Positions 18,171 to 26,666 of a stretch of 64,000 nucleotides of DNA are shown here, piece by piece (the stretch's first letter is position 1; each line of letters opens with the position of its first letter). The position numbers and the translations under genes are program-made. Below the pieces are notes generated by a model. That model was not told the origin of the DNA and did no database searches. It was given only the letters and a program-made list of their open reading frames with translations. The stretch is from Xanthobacteraceae bacterium (GTDB lineage: Bacteria; Pseudomonadota; Alphaproteobacteria; Rhizobiales; Xanthobacteraceae). The DNA lies in NCBI GenBank assembly GCA_022844485.1, contig JALHLQ010000009.1:1-64000 (forward strand). Direction: 5' to 3'.

Positions 18171-19313
18171 ATGAAAATTGCGATTCCGTCAGAGATCGAC
18201 GAGGGCGAGCCGCGCGTCGCAGCGACTCCGGATACGATCAAGAAATTGAAAGGTCTGGGCGCCGACGTCGTCATCGAGGCCGGCGCTGGGGTTGCGTCGG
18301 GAGTTCTCGATTCCGAGTTCGAGGCGGCTGGCGCAACGATCGCGCGCACCAAGGCGGATGTCTTGAAAGATGCCGACATGGTGTTGCGCGTCAGGCGACC
18401 CAGTACGGCGGAAATGGCGCTCTACAAAAAGGGCGCGCTGGTGATCGCGATCATGGATCCGTACGGGAACGAGGCGGCGCTCAGCGAACTGGCGAATGCC
18501 GGCGTGACCGCTTTTGCCATGGAGTTGATGCCGCGCATCACGCGCGCTCAGGTGATGGACGTCTTGTCGTCTCAGGCCAATCTTGCGGGTTATCGCGCCG
18601 TTATCGACGCCGCCGCCGAATATGGCCGCGCAATACCGATGATGATGACGCCGGCCGGCACGGTCCCGGCGGCGAAGATCTTCATCATGGGTGCGGGCGT
18701 TGCCGGACTGCAGGCGATAGCGACTGCGCGGCGGCTCGGCGCCATCGTCACCGCCACCGACGTCCGCCCCGCCGCAAAGGAGCAGGTGCAGAGCCTCGGC
18801 GCGAAATTCGTCGCGGTGGAGGACGAGGAGTTCAAGCAGGCCGAGACCGCCGCCGGCTATGCCAAGGAGATGTCGAAAGAGTATCAGGCGAAGCAGGCCG
18901 CTCTGGTCGCCGAACATGTCAAGAAGCAGGACATCGTCATCACCACCGCGCTGATCCCTGGCCGGCCTGCGCCGCGTCTCATCAGCAAGGCGATGGTCAA
19001 GTCGATGAAGCCGGGCTCGGTCATCGTCGATCTCGCGGTCGAGCGCGGCGGCAATGTCGAAGGGGCGAAGGCAGGCGCGGTGGCGGATGTGGGGGGGGTC
19101 AAAATCGTAGGCCACCTGAACGTGCCCGGTCGCCTTGCCGCCAGCAGTTCCGGTCTCTACGCGCGCAACCTATTCGCCTTCGTCGAAATCCTGATCGACA
19201 AGAACACGAAGACAGCAGCCGTGAACTGGGATGACGAAATCGTGCGCGCCACCGCGCTCACGCGCGACGGCGCGATCGTGCATCCGAACTTTCAACCAAA
19301 GACAGCGGCCTGA
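18171..19313 (+). CDS. pntAA: NAD(P) transhydrogenase subunit alpha, part 1 (NAD-binding)
   Basis: 380 residues, the soluble dI domain of the proton-translocating transhydrogenase, which reduces NADP+ with NADH using the proton motive force. It begins [20 protein letters not shown], shared with alanine dehydrogenases. The NAD-binding Rossmann motif [18 protein letters not shown] is near residues 178-195, and [15 protein letters not shown] follows. The mobile-loop region and VERGGNVEG lie near the end. It is the first gene of pntAA-pntAB-pntB, with gaps of 11 and 10 bases. The split alpha subunit is typical of alphaproteobacteria. Confidence 0.96.
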   Translation: MKIAIPSEIDEGEPRVAATPDTIKKLKGLGADVVIEAGAGVASGVLDSEFEAAGATIARTKADVLKDADMVLRVRRPSTAEMALYKKGALVIAIMDPYGNEAALSELANAGVTAFAMELMPRITRAQVMDVLSSQANLAGYRAVIDAAAEYGRAIPMMMTPAGTVPAAKIFIMGAGVAGLQAIATARRLGAIVTATDVRPAAKEQVQSLGAKFVAVEDEEFKQAETAAGYAKEMSKEYQAKQAALVAEHVKKQDIVITTALIPGRPAPRLISKAMVKSMKPGSVIVDLAVERGGNVEGAKAGAVADVGGVKIVGHLNVPGRLAASSSGLYARNLFAFVEILIDKNTKTAAVNWDDEIVRATALTRDGAIVHPNFQPKTAA

Positions 19314-19324
19314 GGGGGACCATC

Positions 19325-19774
19325 ATGGCGACAGCAATCTCGCCCCAAGAGGCGATTGATCGTGCTCAGGCGGCGGCTGAAGTCGCGCGTCAAGCGGCCG
19401 AAGCGGCCCAGGCCTACGCCGATGCCGCCGCCGCCGCGCTGGCGACGGCGGCGCATGCGACCGGAGCGGGCGGGATCGATCCCTTCGTTTTCCGCTTCGG
19501 GATTTTCGTGCTTGCCGTGTTCGTCGGCTACTACGTCGTCTGGTCGGTCACTCCGGCCCTGCACACGCCCTTGATGTCGGTCACGAACGCGATCTCGTCC
19601 GTTATCGTCGTCGGCGCCTTGCTGGCGGTCGGAGTTGAACTCGTGCGCAATGACGCAGGGACGTTTTTGGCGCGCGCGCTCGGCTTCATCGCGCTCACCT
19701 TCGCATCCGTGAACATATTCGGCGGCTTCCTGGTCACACAGCGCATGCTGTCGATGTACAAGAAAAAGAAGTGA
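19325..19774 (+). CDS. pntAB: NAD(P) transhydrogenase subunit alpha, part 2 (membrane)
   Basis: 149 residues, the alpha-side membrane part (dIIa). Residues 8-45 are an Ala/Gln-rich helix with heptad-like charges ([18 protein letters not shown]). Four hydrophobic segments follow from about residue 56 ([20 protein letters not shown], then [17 protein letters not shown]). It ends with the conserved block [14 protein letters not shown] and a Lys cluster. It forms half of the proton channel with PntB. The Ala-rich extension precedes the conserved core and may link to the neighbouring dI domain. Confidence 0.95.
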   Translation: MATAISPQEAIDRAQAAAEVARQAAEAAQAYADAAAAALATAAHATGAGGIDPFVFRFGIFVLAVFVGYYVVWSVTPALHTPLMSVTNAISSVIVVGALLAVGVELVRNDAGTFLARALGFIALTFASVNIFGGFLVTQRMLSMYKKKK

Positions 19775-19784
19775 GGAGCGGGCA

Positions 19785-21191
19785 ATGACCTTGAATCCCA
19801 ATATCGTGGCGCTCCTGTATCTGGTTTCGGGCGTGCTCTTCATTCTTTCGCTGCGCGGCCTGTCGAGCCCGGAAACGAGCCGGCAAGGAAACCTGATGGG
19901 CATCATCGGGATGGCCATCGCGATCGTCACCACGCTGGCTTACAGCCCCCCCGCCGGCATCGGATCGTGGATCATGGTCCTGCTCGGTCTGTCGCTCGGG
20001 GGCGGGGCGGGCGCGGTGATCGCGCGCCGCGTGCCGATGACGGCGATGCCCGAACTCGTCGCCGCATTCCACTCGCTCGTCGGTATGGCGGCCGTGCTCG
20101 TCGCCGCCGGGGCGCTTTATGCGCCACGCGCGTTCGATATCGGCACAGTCGGCGGAATCCACCGCGCGAGCCTGGTCGAAATGGCGATTGGTTGCGCAAT
20201 CGGCGCCGTCACGTTCACCGGCTCGGTGATCGCATTCGCGAAGCTGTCGGGGCGGATGAGCGGCGCGCCGATCATCCTGCCGGCCCGGCATGCGGTCAAT
20301 ATCGCGCTGGCGGCGCTGCTCGTCCTCTCGATCGTCTGGTTCGTCAGGACCGAGAGCTATCTCGCGTTCTGGATCATTACGCTGCTGTCATTCGCGCTCG
20401 GCGTGCTCATGATCATCCCGATCGGCGGCGCCGACATGCCCGTCGTGATCTCGATGCTGAACTCCTATTCGGGATGGGCCGCCGCCGGCATCGGTTTCAC
20501 GCTCGGCAACATCGCCTTGATCATCACAGGCGCGCTGGTCGGCTCATCGGGCGCAATCCTGTCCTACATCATGTGCAAGGGCATGAACCGGAGCTTCATC
20601 TCCGTCATCCTCGGCGGGTTCGGCGGCGAAGTCGCGGGGCCTGCGGGCGGGGGAGAACAGCGGCCGGTCAAGCTCGGCTCGGCAGAGGACGCGGCCTACA
20701 TGATGAAAAATGCCGCGAAAGTGATCATCGTGCCGGGATACGGCATGGCGGTCGCGCAGGCGCAGCACGCGCTGCGCGAGATGGGGGATATGCTCAAGGC
20801 CGAGGGCGTGGAGGTCAAGTATGCGATTCATCCCGTCGCGGGACGAATGCCCGGCCATATGAACGTGCTGCTCGCCGAAGCCAACGTGCCTTACGACGAG
20901 GTGTTCGAGCTCGAAGACATCAACTCGGAGTTCTCGCAGACCGATATCGCCTTCGTCATCGGGGCGAACGACGTCACCAATCCGGCGGCGGAGGACGATC
21001 CGACCTCGCCGATCTACGGCATGCCGGTGCTGCAGGTGTGGAAATCGGGCACGGTCATGTTCATCAAGCGCTCGCTTGCATCGGGCTATGCGGGCATCGA
21101 CAACCCGCTCTTCTATCGCAGCAACACGATGATGCTGTTGGGCGATGCGAAGAAGATGACCGAAGGCATCGTGAAGGCGCTGGGGCATTAG
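19785..21191 (+). CDS. pntB: NAD(P) transhydrogenase subunit beta
   Basis: 468 residues. Residues 1-270 are about nine membrane helices (dIIb) with the conserved HSLVGMAAVLVA block, where the family's proton-channel His lies. Residues 290-468 are the soluble NADP(H)-binding dIII domain, with VPGYGMAVAQAQHAL, YAIHPVAGRMPGHMNVLLAEA and the GANDVTNPAAEDDP nucleotide loop. It completes the transhydrogenase operon. It ends 71 bases from the convergent ABC transporter gene; a weak GGACC/GGTCC repeat lies in that gap without a T tract. Confidence 0.97.
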   Translation: MTLNPNIVALLYLVSGVLFILSLRGLSSPETSRQGNLMGIIGMAIAIVTTLAYSPPAGIGSWIMVLLGLSLGGGAGAVIARRVPMTAMPELVAAFHSLVGMAAVLVAAGALYAPRAFDIGTVGGIHRASLVEMAIGCAIGAVTFTGSVIAFAKLSGRMSGAPIILPARHAVNIALAALLVLSIVWFVRTESYLAFWIITLLSFALGVLMIIPIGGADMPVVISMLNSYSGWAAAGIGFTLGNIALIITGALVGSSGAILSYIMCKGMNRSFISVILGGFGGEVAGPAGGGEQRPVKLGSAEDAAYMMKNAAKVIIVPGYGMAVAQAQHALREMGDMLKAEGVEVKYAIHPVAGRMPGHMNVLLAEANVPYDEVFELEDINSEFSQTDIAFVIGANDVTNPAAEDDPTSPIYGMPVLQVWKSGTVMFIKRSLASGYAGIDNPLFYRSNTMMLLGDAKKMTEGIVKALGH

Positions 21192-21262
21192 GCCATGGCG
21201 CGATGCCGCGGCAATGACAAGTCAGAGACGGACCGAATCAGGTCCGGCCACGATGCGGATGC

Positions 21263-23089
21263 TCACGCTGTCTCGAATTGCAGCTTTGCGAGCCGCGCAT
21301 AGAGGCCGCCTTTCGCGACAAGGCTCTCATGCGTGCCTTCCTCGACAAGCCGCCCTTCGTCCATCACCAGGATCCGGTCACAGGATAAAACCGTTGCGAG
21401 GCGATGCGCGATGATGAGCGTCGTGCGCCCCTGCGTGAGGCGCTCAAGCGCGGCCTGCACGAGCTTCTCGCTTTCTGCATCGAGCGCCGATGTCGCTTCG
21501 TCCAGCAACAGCAGAGGCGCCTCTCGCAGGATGGCGCGGGCGATGGCGATCCGCTGTCTCTGACCGCCGGACAGCGTCACGCCGCGTTCGCCAATCATCG
21601 TCTCGTAGCCTTTCGGCAGCGCCCGGATGAACTCGTCGGCAAGCGCAAGTTCAGCGGCGCGCTTGACGTCGGCGTCGCTCGCATCCGGCCGGCCGAAGCG
21701 AATATTGTCGGCCGCGCTCGCGGCAAACACCGTGACATCCTGCGGCACGAGCGCCGTGCGCCGGCGTACCTCCGCAGGGTCGGCATCCGCGAGCCGAACG
21801 CCATCCAAGGTGATCGCTCCGGACGTCGGATCGTAAAACCGTAAGAGCAAATGAAAGACGGTGCTTTTCCCCGCCCCCGACGGCCCGACGATTGCCACCT
21901 TCTCGCCCGGGCGAATGTGGAAGGACACGTTCTCGAGCACGCGCGCGCCTGCGTTGGTCTCGTAAGTGAAGCGCACGCGGTCGAAGGCGACTTCGCCGCG
22001 CGCGGGACGCGGCAGGGCCACAGGATGAGCCGGTTTCTTGATGGCCGGTTCGATGGCGAGAAGCTCGGACAAGCGTTCGGACGCGCCGGAGGCTTGGGAA
22101 ATTTCACCCCAGATCTGGCTCAGCTCGCCAAGCGCGCCTGCGGCGAACACGGCATAGAGCACGAACTGGCCGAGGCGGCCTGCCGTGATACGCTCCGCCA
22201 TCACGTCCTGGGCGCCGACCCACAAGATCAACACCACGCTCGAGAACACCAGAAAAATGACAATGGCGGTAAGAAAGGCGCGCGCCTTGGTCGAAAAGCG
22301 CGCAGCGGCGAAGGCCCGGTCGACCGCTGCCGAGAAACGGGTGTTTGCAAGTTTCTCGTTGGTGAAGGCTTGCAGCGTGCGCATCGCGCCGATCAGTTCC
22401 GCCGCATAGGCGGAGGCCTCCGCCAGCGAATCCTGGGCGGCGCGTGAGCGTCTGCGAACCATGCGACCGAACGCCACCAGCGGCAAGACGATCACCGGGA
22501 TCGCCACCAAAACGAATCCGGACAGGCGCGGGCTCGTCACCACCATCATCGTGCTCGCGCCGAAAAACAGCACAACATTGCGCAAAGCCACCGACACCGA
22601 GGAGCCGACAGCTGCCTTGATCTGGGTCGTATCCGCCGTGAGGCGCGAGACAAGCTCTCCGCTCTTGGCGGTGTCGAAGAAGGCCGGCGACAGCATCGTG
22701 AGATGCTCGAATACGGCTGCGCGCAGATCGGCGACGACGCGCTCACCGAGCACCGTCACGAAAAAGTAGCGAAGCGAGCTTGCGATCGCGAGCACCGCAA
22801 CGACAGCGATCATCACCGCGAAGTAGTCGTCGATAAGCTCGGCGCTTTCGGCCGAAAATCCATGATCGATCATGCGGCGGACCGCCACCGGAACGGCCAA
22901 GGTGGCAAGAGCCGCGAGAAGCAGCGCGCCAAGTGCTGCCATGACCAGCCCGGGATAGCGCCGGACAAAGGGCAAGAGCGCCCAAAGCGGCTTCAGTGAC
23001 GGCTTGGACCTCCGGCCGGAGGACGCAGCGGCGTCCTCCCTGGGCTCGTTCGCGGCCGTCTTGATGTCCTCACGCGTCACAGCATCCAT
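21263..23089 (-). CDS. ABC exporter, fused membrane and ATPase domains
   Basis: 608 residues, a half-transporter that dimerises. The N-terminal 35 residues are polar and low complexity. Six membrane helices (40-335) form an ABC_membrane type 1 domain. The ATPase domain follows: Walker A GPSGAGKST about 405-413, signature LSGGQRQR 506-513, Walker B LLLLDEATSALD about 525-536, and the switch His in IIAHRLATV. It resembles the MsbA/AtmA/multidrug exporter group; the substrate is unknown. It is transcribed away from rpmE with 182 bases between the starts. Confidence 0.92.
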   Translation of the reverse strand: MDAVTREDIKTAANEPREDAAASSGRRSKPSLKPLWALLPFVRRYPGLVMAALGALLLAALATLAVPVAVRRMIDHGFSAESAELIDDYFAVMIAVVAVLAIASSLRYFFVTVLGERVVADLRAAVFEHLTMLSPAFFDTAKSGELVSRLTADTTQIKAAVGSSVSVALRNVVLFFGASTMMVVTSPRLSGFVLVAIPVIVLPLVAFGRMVRRRSRAAQDSLAEASAYAAELIGAMRTLQAFTNEKLANTRFSAAVDRAFAAARFSTKARAFLTAIVIFLVFSSVVLILWVGAQDVMAERITAGRLGQFVLYAVFAAGALGELSQIWGEISQASGASERLSELLAIEPAIKKPAHPVALPRPARGEVAFDRVRFTYETNAGARVLENVSFHIRPGEKVAIVGPSGAGKSTVFHLLLRFYDPTSGAITLDGVRLADADPAEVRRRTALVPQDVTVFAASAADNIRFGRPDASDADVKRAAELALADEFIRALPKGYETMIGERGVTLSGGQRQRIAIARAILREAPLLLLDEATSALDAESEKLVQAALERLTQGRTTLIIAHRLATVLSCDRILVMDEGRLVEEGTHESLVAKGGLYARLAKLQFETA

Positions 23090-23169
23090 ACTCTACGATT
23101 TCCTTGCATCGTGCCGGTCTTGGCTGGCCGAAGGCGGCCTTTCGTCGCTTCTGTGAGGGCGCGCGCGGC

Positions 23170-23198
23170 TTGTATCAGCTTTGGCTGTGATGTATAGA
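23170..23198 (+). promoter_or_regulatory. Probable sigma70-type promoter of rpmE
   Basis: TTGTAT (23170-23175), a 17-base spacer, TATAGA (23193-23198). Spacing is ideal and the -10 box is good. It lies about 70 bases upstream of the rpmE ATG, a suitable distance. Confidence 0.5.
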
Positions 23199-23271
23199 GC
23201 CGCAACTTTCCGAACGACAGGACCGAATTGCCGCCTCGGGCGGGCCGCCCCAATCTTGCTGGATCAAAACC

Positions 23272-23496
23272 ATGAAGCCGGACATCCACCCCAAATATCA
23301 CGCCGTCAAAGTGATCATGACCGACGGGACGGAGTTCACGACCCGTACGACCTGGGGCAAGGAAGGTGACACGATGCGCCTCGACATCGACCCTAAGTCG
23401 CATCCGGCATGGACCGGGGGGCAGCAAACGCTGATCGACCGCGGCGGGCGATTGTCGCGTTTTCAGAAGAAGTTTTCGGGCATCATCAAGAAGTAG
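23272..23496 (+). CDS. rpmE: 50S ribosomal protein L31, C-minus form
   Basis: 74 residues. It starts [19 protein letters not shown], the L31 signature (IHP near the N-terminus), and continues [17 protein letters not shown] and a basic C-terminus. The Cys pair of zinc-binding L31 is missing, as usual in alphaproteobacteria. It is a peripheral large-subunit protein that bridges the subunits. It has its own promoter upstream and a hairpin terminator directly after the stop codon. Confidence 0.95.
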   Translation: MKPDIHPKYHAVKVIMTDGTEFTTRTTWGKEGDTMRLDIDPKSHPAWTGGQQTLIDRGGRLSRFQKKFSGIIKK

Positions 23497-23499
23497 TTC

Positions 23500-23518
23500 G
23501 AGCGCTCCATTAGCGCTC
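23500..23518. terminator. Hairpin between convergent rpmE and rcdA
   Basis: GAGCGCT, loop CCATT, AGCGCTC: a perfect seven-base-pair stem starting four bases after the rpmE stop codon. On the plus strand it is followed by TTCTCGCTT, only moderately T rich. It could serve both convergent genes. Confidence 0.5.
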
Positions 23519-23526
23519 TTCTCGCT

Positions 23527-24042
23527 TCATCGGGCTCCGCGTTCGAACGCGGCGCGCAGCATGCCGAGCTGCCTCTCGACAGGATTGCTTCCGGGCCGCG
23601 CCTCCCCCGCGTGAATCGTGGCATCGAGACGGCGCACGCGGTCCTGCAAGTGCAGCGAGCGCTCGATCAGTTCGCGCAACTCGATCGGCAAGAGCTGGAC
23701 GGCTTCGTTGTCCAGCGTGTCTCCGGCCGAGAGGCGGACCTTGCGCTTCTCCTGATTGGCTTGAGGGAGCGACATTTCCCCTTCGTGCACCGCACGGTGA
23801 AGGAGCAGCCAGGATGCCATCTGCATCAGCCGCGTGGTGAGGCGCATGCTTTCGGTCGCGTAGGCGAGGGCGGACGAGCGCTCCAGGTTTTTCGAGTCCC
23901 GTCGCCCCGCTCCATCCAGGTAGCAGGCGGTTTCTTCAACCAGCGCCATGCCTTCGCGGAACAGCGCCATGAAACCTTGCGAACCCGTCAGATGCTGGCC
24001 GAACGGGACGGGGCCGTCAGCGGACGTGGACTTGTCGGACAT
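23527..24042 (-). CDS. rcdA: RcdA-family protein (DUF1465), regulator of CtrA degradation
   Basis: 171 residues of the DUF1465 family. In Caulobacter RcdA is an adaptor that joins CpdR and ClpXP and helps destroy the cell-cycle regulator CtrA. The protein is nearly all helical. The visible family core is FMALFREGMALVEETACYL, ALAYATESMRLTTRLMQMASWLL and LPIELRELIERSLHLQDRVRRLD. No start ambiguity is seen; MSDKSTSADG is a normal flexible leader. The gene lies 30 bases from rpmE. Upstream is a strong intrinsic terminator belonging to a probable small RNA, so rcdA likely has its own promoter. The CtrA role here is inferred from the family. Confidence 0.88.
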   Translation of the reverse strand: MSDKSTSADGPVPFGQHLTGSQGFMALFREGMALVEETACYLDGAGRRDSKNLERSSALAYATESMRLTTRLMQMASWLLLHRAVHEGEMSLPQANQEKRKVRLSAGDTLDNEAVQLLPIELRELIERSLHLQDRVRRLDATIHAGEARPGSNPVERQLGMLRAAFERGAR

Positions 24043-24167
24043 CGTTTACGCCTCGCAAACTCGGGCAAGCATATTGCGGCAGTCCGGCTTGTCTAGCGCC
24101 GGTGGGCAACAATGAGCGATATTCTTGCAGCAAAGTTCGAGCCAGTCGCGCTGGCCCGAAATGGCAC

Positions 24168-24196
24168 AAAAAAAAGAGCCGCCAAGACGGCGGCTC
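24168..24196 (-). terminator. Strong intrinsic terminator
   Basis: A perfect eight-base-pair GC-rich stem (GAGCCGCC/GGCGGCTC) with a five-base loop (24176-24196), followed on the minus strand by eight consecutive Ts (24175-24168). It ends the probable small RNA and would also stop read-through from DUF1192 into rcdA. Confidence 0.9.
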
Positions 24197-24270
24197 AAAG
24201 GTGATAACAGGGAGGCGTCAAACAGAGTGGACAGGAGCCACTCGATGTCCAGAAGCTGGACAACATCACT
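24168..24270 (-). ncRNA. Probable small RNA resembling mmgR/suhB (alpha-r8 family)
   Basis: Read on the minus strand, this gene-free interval forms three hairpins. The first is GTCCAG-CTT-CTGGAC (24261-24247). The second is GAGTGG-CTCCTGT-CCACTC (24243-24225). The third is the terminator GAGCCGCC-GTCTT-GGCGGCTC (24196-24176), followed by eight Ts. Between the second and third lies a single-stranded linker with GACGCCTCCCTGTTATCACC. That linker and the order of hairpins agree with my memory of the Rfam suhB/mmgR family, an Hfq-bound regulator of PHB storage in Sinorhizobium. A perfect CtrA site lies just upstream. The exact 5' end is unknown. A 23-codon open frame starting MLSSFW crosses it but looks accidental. 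Confidence 0.6.
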
Positions 24271-24285
24271 AATGGCGGAGAAAGC

Positions 24286-24300
24286 TTAATCGTTGGTTAA
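24286..24300. promoter_or_regulatory. CtrA-type full site TTAA-N7-TTAA
   Basis: TTAA (24286-24289), TCGTTGG, TTAA (24297-24300) followed by C, an exact match to TTAA-N7-TTAAC. It lies 16-40 bases upstream of the likely 5' end of the small RNA on the minus strand, a position where CtrA could activate or repress. It is 244 bases upstream of rcdA, but a terminator stands between. Confidence 0.55.
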
Positions 24301-24369
24301 CGTTGGCGGCCATGTTGCACTTTTCGCGTCAACTGCACGGCAGGGCATGAGGCGGCGAGAGGGCGGGTT

Positions 24370-24558
24370 TCAGCGCTTGAAGAACTGGTTCGCGGCCGAG
24401 CGCGAAGCCTGCTTTTTCCTGCAATCGGCTTCCAGGCGGGCGATTTCTTCCTTCAAAAGCGCGATGCGGTTCGAGAGCTCCTCGACCGAGAGCAAGGTCA
24501 GGTCCTGGCCGATCTCGTGGACCGTTTTCTTCCTCGGACGGTCCTCATCCATGCTCAT
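24370..24558 (-). CDS. DUF1192 protein
   Basis: 62 residues. The DUF1192 family consists of short charged proteins of unknown function. The N-terminus is acidic-basic (DEDRPRKK). The core VHEIGQDLTLLSVEELSNRI is followed by a coiled coil ending EEIARLEADCRKKQASRSAA. The start at 24558 is supported by GGAGG eight bases upstream; a second ATG two codons later is also possible. In related genomes this family often sits near the RcdA gene, which agrees with this placement. It is divergent from the quinone oxidoreductase gene (136 bases). Confidence 0.8.
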   Translation of the reverse strand: MSMDEDRPRKKTVHEIGQDLTLLSVEELSNRIALLKEEIARLEADCRKKQASRSAANQFFKR

Positions 24559-24694
24559 TTGGCCCGCCTCCGCTCCGGAGCCGCCCGGTTGAAAATCCGA
24601 AGCACGTCGCCGGACGATGCACCCAACATTGTCATAGCGCGCGGAGAGCACTAGACAAGAGCCGAGATTGTCTTCGTTTTTCGGCGTAACCGGC

Positions 24695-25693
24695 ATGACC
24701 TCCGTTCCGTCCCGCATGACAGCCATTGCCATCCGCGCGCCCGGCGCGCCGGAGGTTCTGGTGCCGGAGGAACGTGAGGTGCCTCAGCCGGGTACGGGCG
24801 AAATCCTGATCAAGGTCGCGGCGGCTGGCGTCAACCGGCCTGACGTGATGCAGCGGATGGGGCTCTATCCGCCGCCGCCCGGGGCCTCCGACATTCCGGG
24901 CCTTGAGATCGCAGGCGAGGTCGTGGCGAGGGGCCCGGGCGTCACGCGCTGGCAAATCGGCGACAAAGTGATGGCCCTCGTCTCGGGAGGCGGTTATGCC
25001 GCCTATTGCCCGGTCCACGAGACGAATGCGCTTCCCGCTCCCCCTTCGCTCAGCCTCGCCGAGGCGGCGGCCATTCCGGAGACCTTCTTTACCGTTTGGC
25101 ACAACGTGTTCGAGCGCGGAAAGCTGCAAAATGGCGAGACCTTCCTCGTCCATGGCGGCTCCTCCGGCATCGGCACGACGGCGATCCAACTGGCGCGGGC
25201 TTTTGGCGCGCGGGTCTTCACCACAGCCGGCAGCGAGGAGAAATGCGAGCAGTGCCGAAAGCTCGGCGCCGAACTGGCAGTGAACTACAAGGCGTCCGAC
25301 TTCGTCGCGGCGGTCAAGGAGGCGACTTCGGGTAAGGGGGTCGATCTCATTCTGGACATGGTGGGCGGTGATTATATCGCCCGCAATTACGAGGCGGCTG
25401 CCGTCGAAGGCCGCATCGTCCAGATCGCATTCCAGGGCTCCCCCAAGGCCACGGTGGATTTCCGCCGGCTGATGCTCAAGCGTCTCACGCATACGGGGTC
25501 CACGCTGCGCCAGCGCTCGGTTTCGGAGAAGGCGACCATCGCGCGTGCGATCGAGCAGCATGTGCTGCCACTGATTGTGCGCGGTGAGGTGCGCCCGGTC
25601 GTGTTCAAGACCTTTCCCCTGCGCGAAGCCGCGGATGCGCACGCGCTCATGGAGTCGAGCAAGCATATCGGCAAGATCGTGCTGGTGACCTAA
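24695..25693 (+). CDS. NAD(P)H:quinone oxidoreductase, PIG3-type zinc-free MDR
   Basis: 332 residues of the medium-chain dehydrogenase/reductase superfamily, quinone oxidoreductase branch (PIG3/QorB-like). Domain order is a GroES-like N-terminus (about 15-130) with GVNRPDVMQRMGLYPPPPGAS, then a Rossmann domain with HGGSSGIGTTAIQLARAFGA and NYKASDF. The catalytic zinc Cys/His of alcohol dehydrogenases is absent, as expected. It likely reduces quinones or enones with NADPH. The start could be ATG 24695 or ATG 24716. It is followed 52 bases later by the exported methyltransferase. Confidence 0.88.
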   Translation: MTSVPSRMTAIAIRAPGAPEVLVPEEREVPQPGTGEILIKVAAAGVNRPDVMQRMGLYPPPPGASDIPGLEIAGEVVARGPGVTRWQIGDKVMALVSGGGYAAYCPVHETNALPAPPSLSLAEAAAIPETFFTVWHNVFERGKLQNGETFLVHGGSSGIGTTAIQLARAFGARVFTTAGSEEKCEQCRKLGAELAVNYKASDFVAAVKEATSGKGVDLILDMVGGDYIARNYEAAAVEGRIVQIAFQGSPKATVDFRRLMLKRLTHTGSTLRQRSVSEKATIARAIEQHVLPLIVRGEVRPVVFKTFPLREAADAHALMESSKHIGKIVLVT

Positions 25694-25745
25694 TTTCACT
25701 TTCGTGCGTTGTGCGCAGAACCGTCATCGTCACTGGAGGATAGTC

Positions 25746-26576
25746 ATGATGTCATTGCAGTCCCTTTCGCGACCGCTGGCCGCCCCTTGCATCGCGGCCG
25801 TGCTTTGCTCAACCATCGCCTTTGCGCAGCAGGCGCAGCCCTTCGAGCCGCAAGTCGGTCAGGCGGGCAAGGACGTTATCTGGGTGCCCACGCCGCAGGC
25901 GCTGGTCGACAGAATGCTCGATACCGCGAAAGTCACCGCCAACGATTTCGTGATCGATCTGGGTTCCGGCGACGGTCGCATGGTCATCACGGCGGCCAAG
26001 CGCGGCGCGCGGGCGCACGGCATCGAATACAATCCGGACATGGTCGAGCTGTCGAAGCGCAATGCGGCGAAAGAGGGCGTGAGTGAACGCGCCACCTTCG
26101 AGAAGGCGGACATCTTCGAGAGCGATTTTTCCAAGGCGACCGTGATTACGATGTTTCTGCTAACCGATATCAACCGGCGGCTGCGCCCGAAAATCCTCGA
26201 TCTCAAACCCGGGACCCGGGTTGTCTCCAACACTTTCGATATGGGCGACTGGCAGGCGGACGAGAACATCCAGGTCAGCGAAGGCTGCACCTCCTATTGC
26301 CGCGGCTATTTCTGGATCGTGCCCGCCAAGGTGGAGGGCACATGGAAAACGCCGAACGGCGACCTTACCCTCGAGCAGAAATACCAGGTGGTGTCCGGCA
26401 CGTTGAAGAGCGGCAATGTCGTTGCGCCGATCGTCGACGGGAAGCTCGTTGGGGATCAGATCACGTTCACAGCCGGGGCCACGGTCTATACCGGCAAGGT
26501 CGACGGCAACGCTATCGAGGGCACGAGCCGGACTGGCGAGAAGAAAGAGGCATGGAAAGCCACCCGGGGATCGTGA
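25746..26576 (+). CDS. Exported class I SAM-dependent methyltransferase, FAM173-like
   Basis: 276 residues. A GGAGGA element five bases upstream supports ATG 25746. The N-terminus is a clear signal peptide (RPLAAPCIAAVLCSTIAFA, cleavage near QQAQ). The mature part starts VWVPTPQALVDRML-like (WVPTPQALVDRMLDTAKV), then the SAM-binding motif I DLGSGDGRMVITAAKRGA and the acidic residue in GIEYNPD, then FLLTDINRRLRPKIL and TRVVSNTFDMGDW. This pattern resembles the FAM173 lysine methyltransferase family. The last 90 residues form a separate beta-rich domain. Export of a SAM enzyme is odd, because SAM is cytoplasmic. Confidence 0.75.
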   Translation: MMSLQSLSRPLAAPCIAAVLCSTIAFAQQAQPFEPQVGQAGKDVIWVPTPQALVDRMLDTAKVTANDFVIDLGSGDGRMVITAAKRGARAHGIEYNPDMVELSKRNAAKEGVSERATFEKADIFESDFSKATVITMFLLTDINRRLRPKILDLKPGTRVVSNTFDMGDWQADENIQVSEGCTSYCRGYFWIVPAKVEGTWKTPNGDLTLEQKYQVVSGTLKSGNVVAPIVDGKLVGDQITFTAGATVYTGKVDGNAIEGTSRTGEKKEAWKATRGS

Positions 26577-26666
26577 GCATGTCCAGCCCGGATCGGGCGA
26601 GGCAAGATCCGGGGTAGTGTTCCAGGATTTCGCTCGGTTCAATCCAGGGCTACAAAGCCCGCTGCC

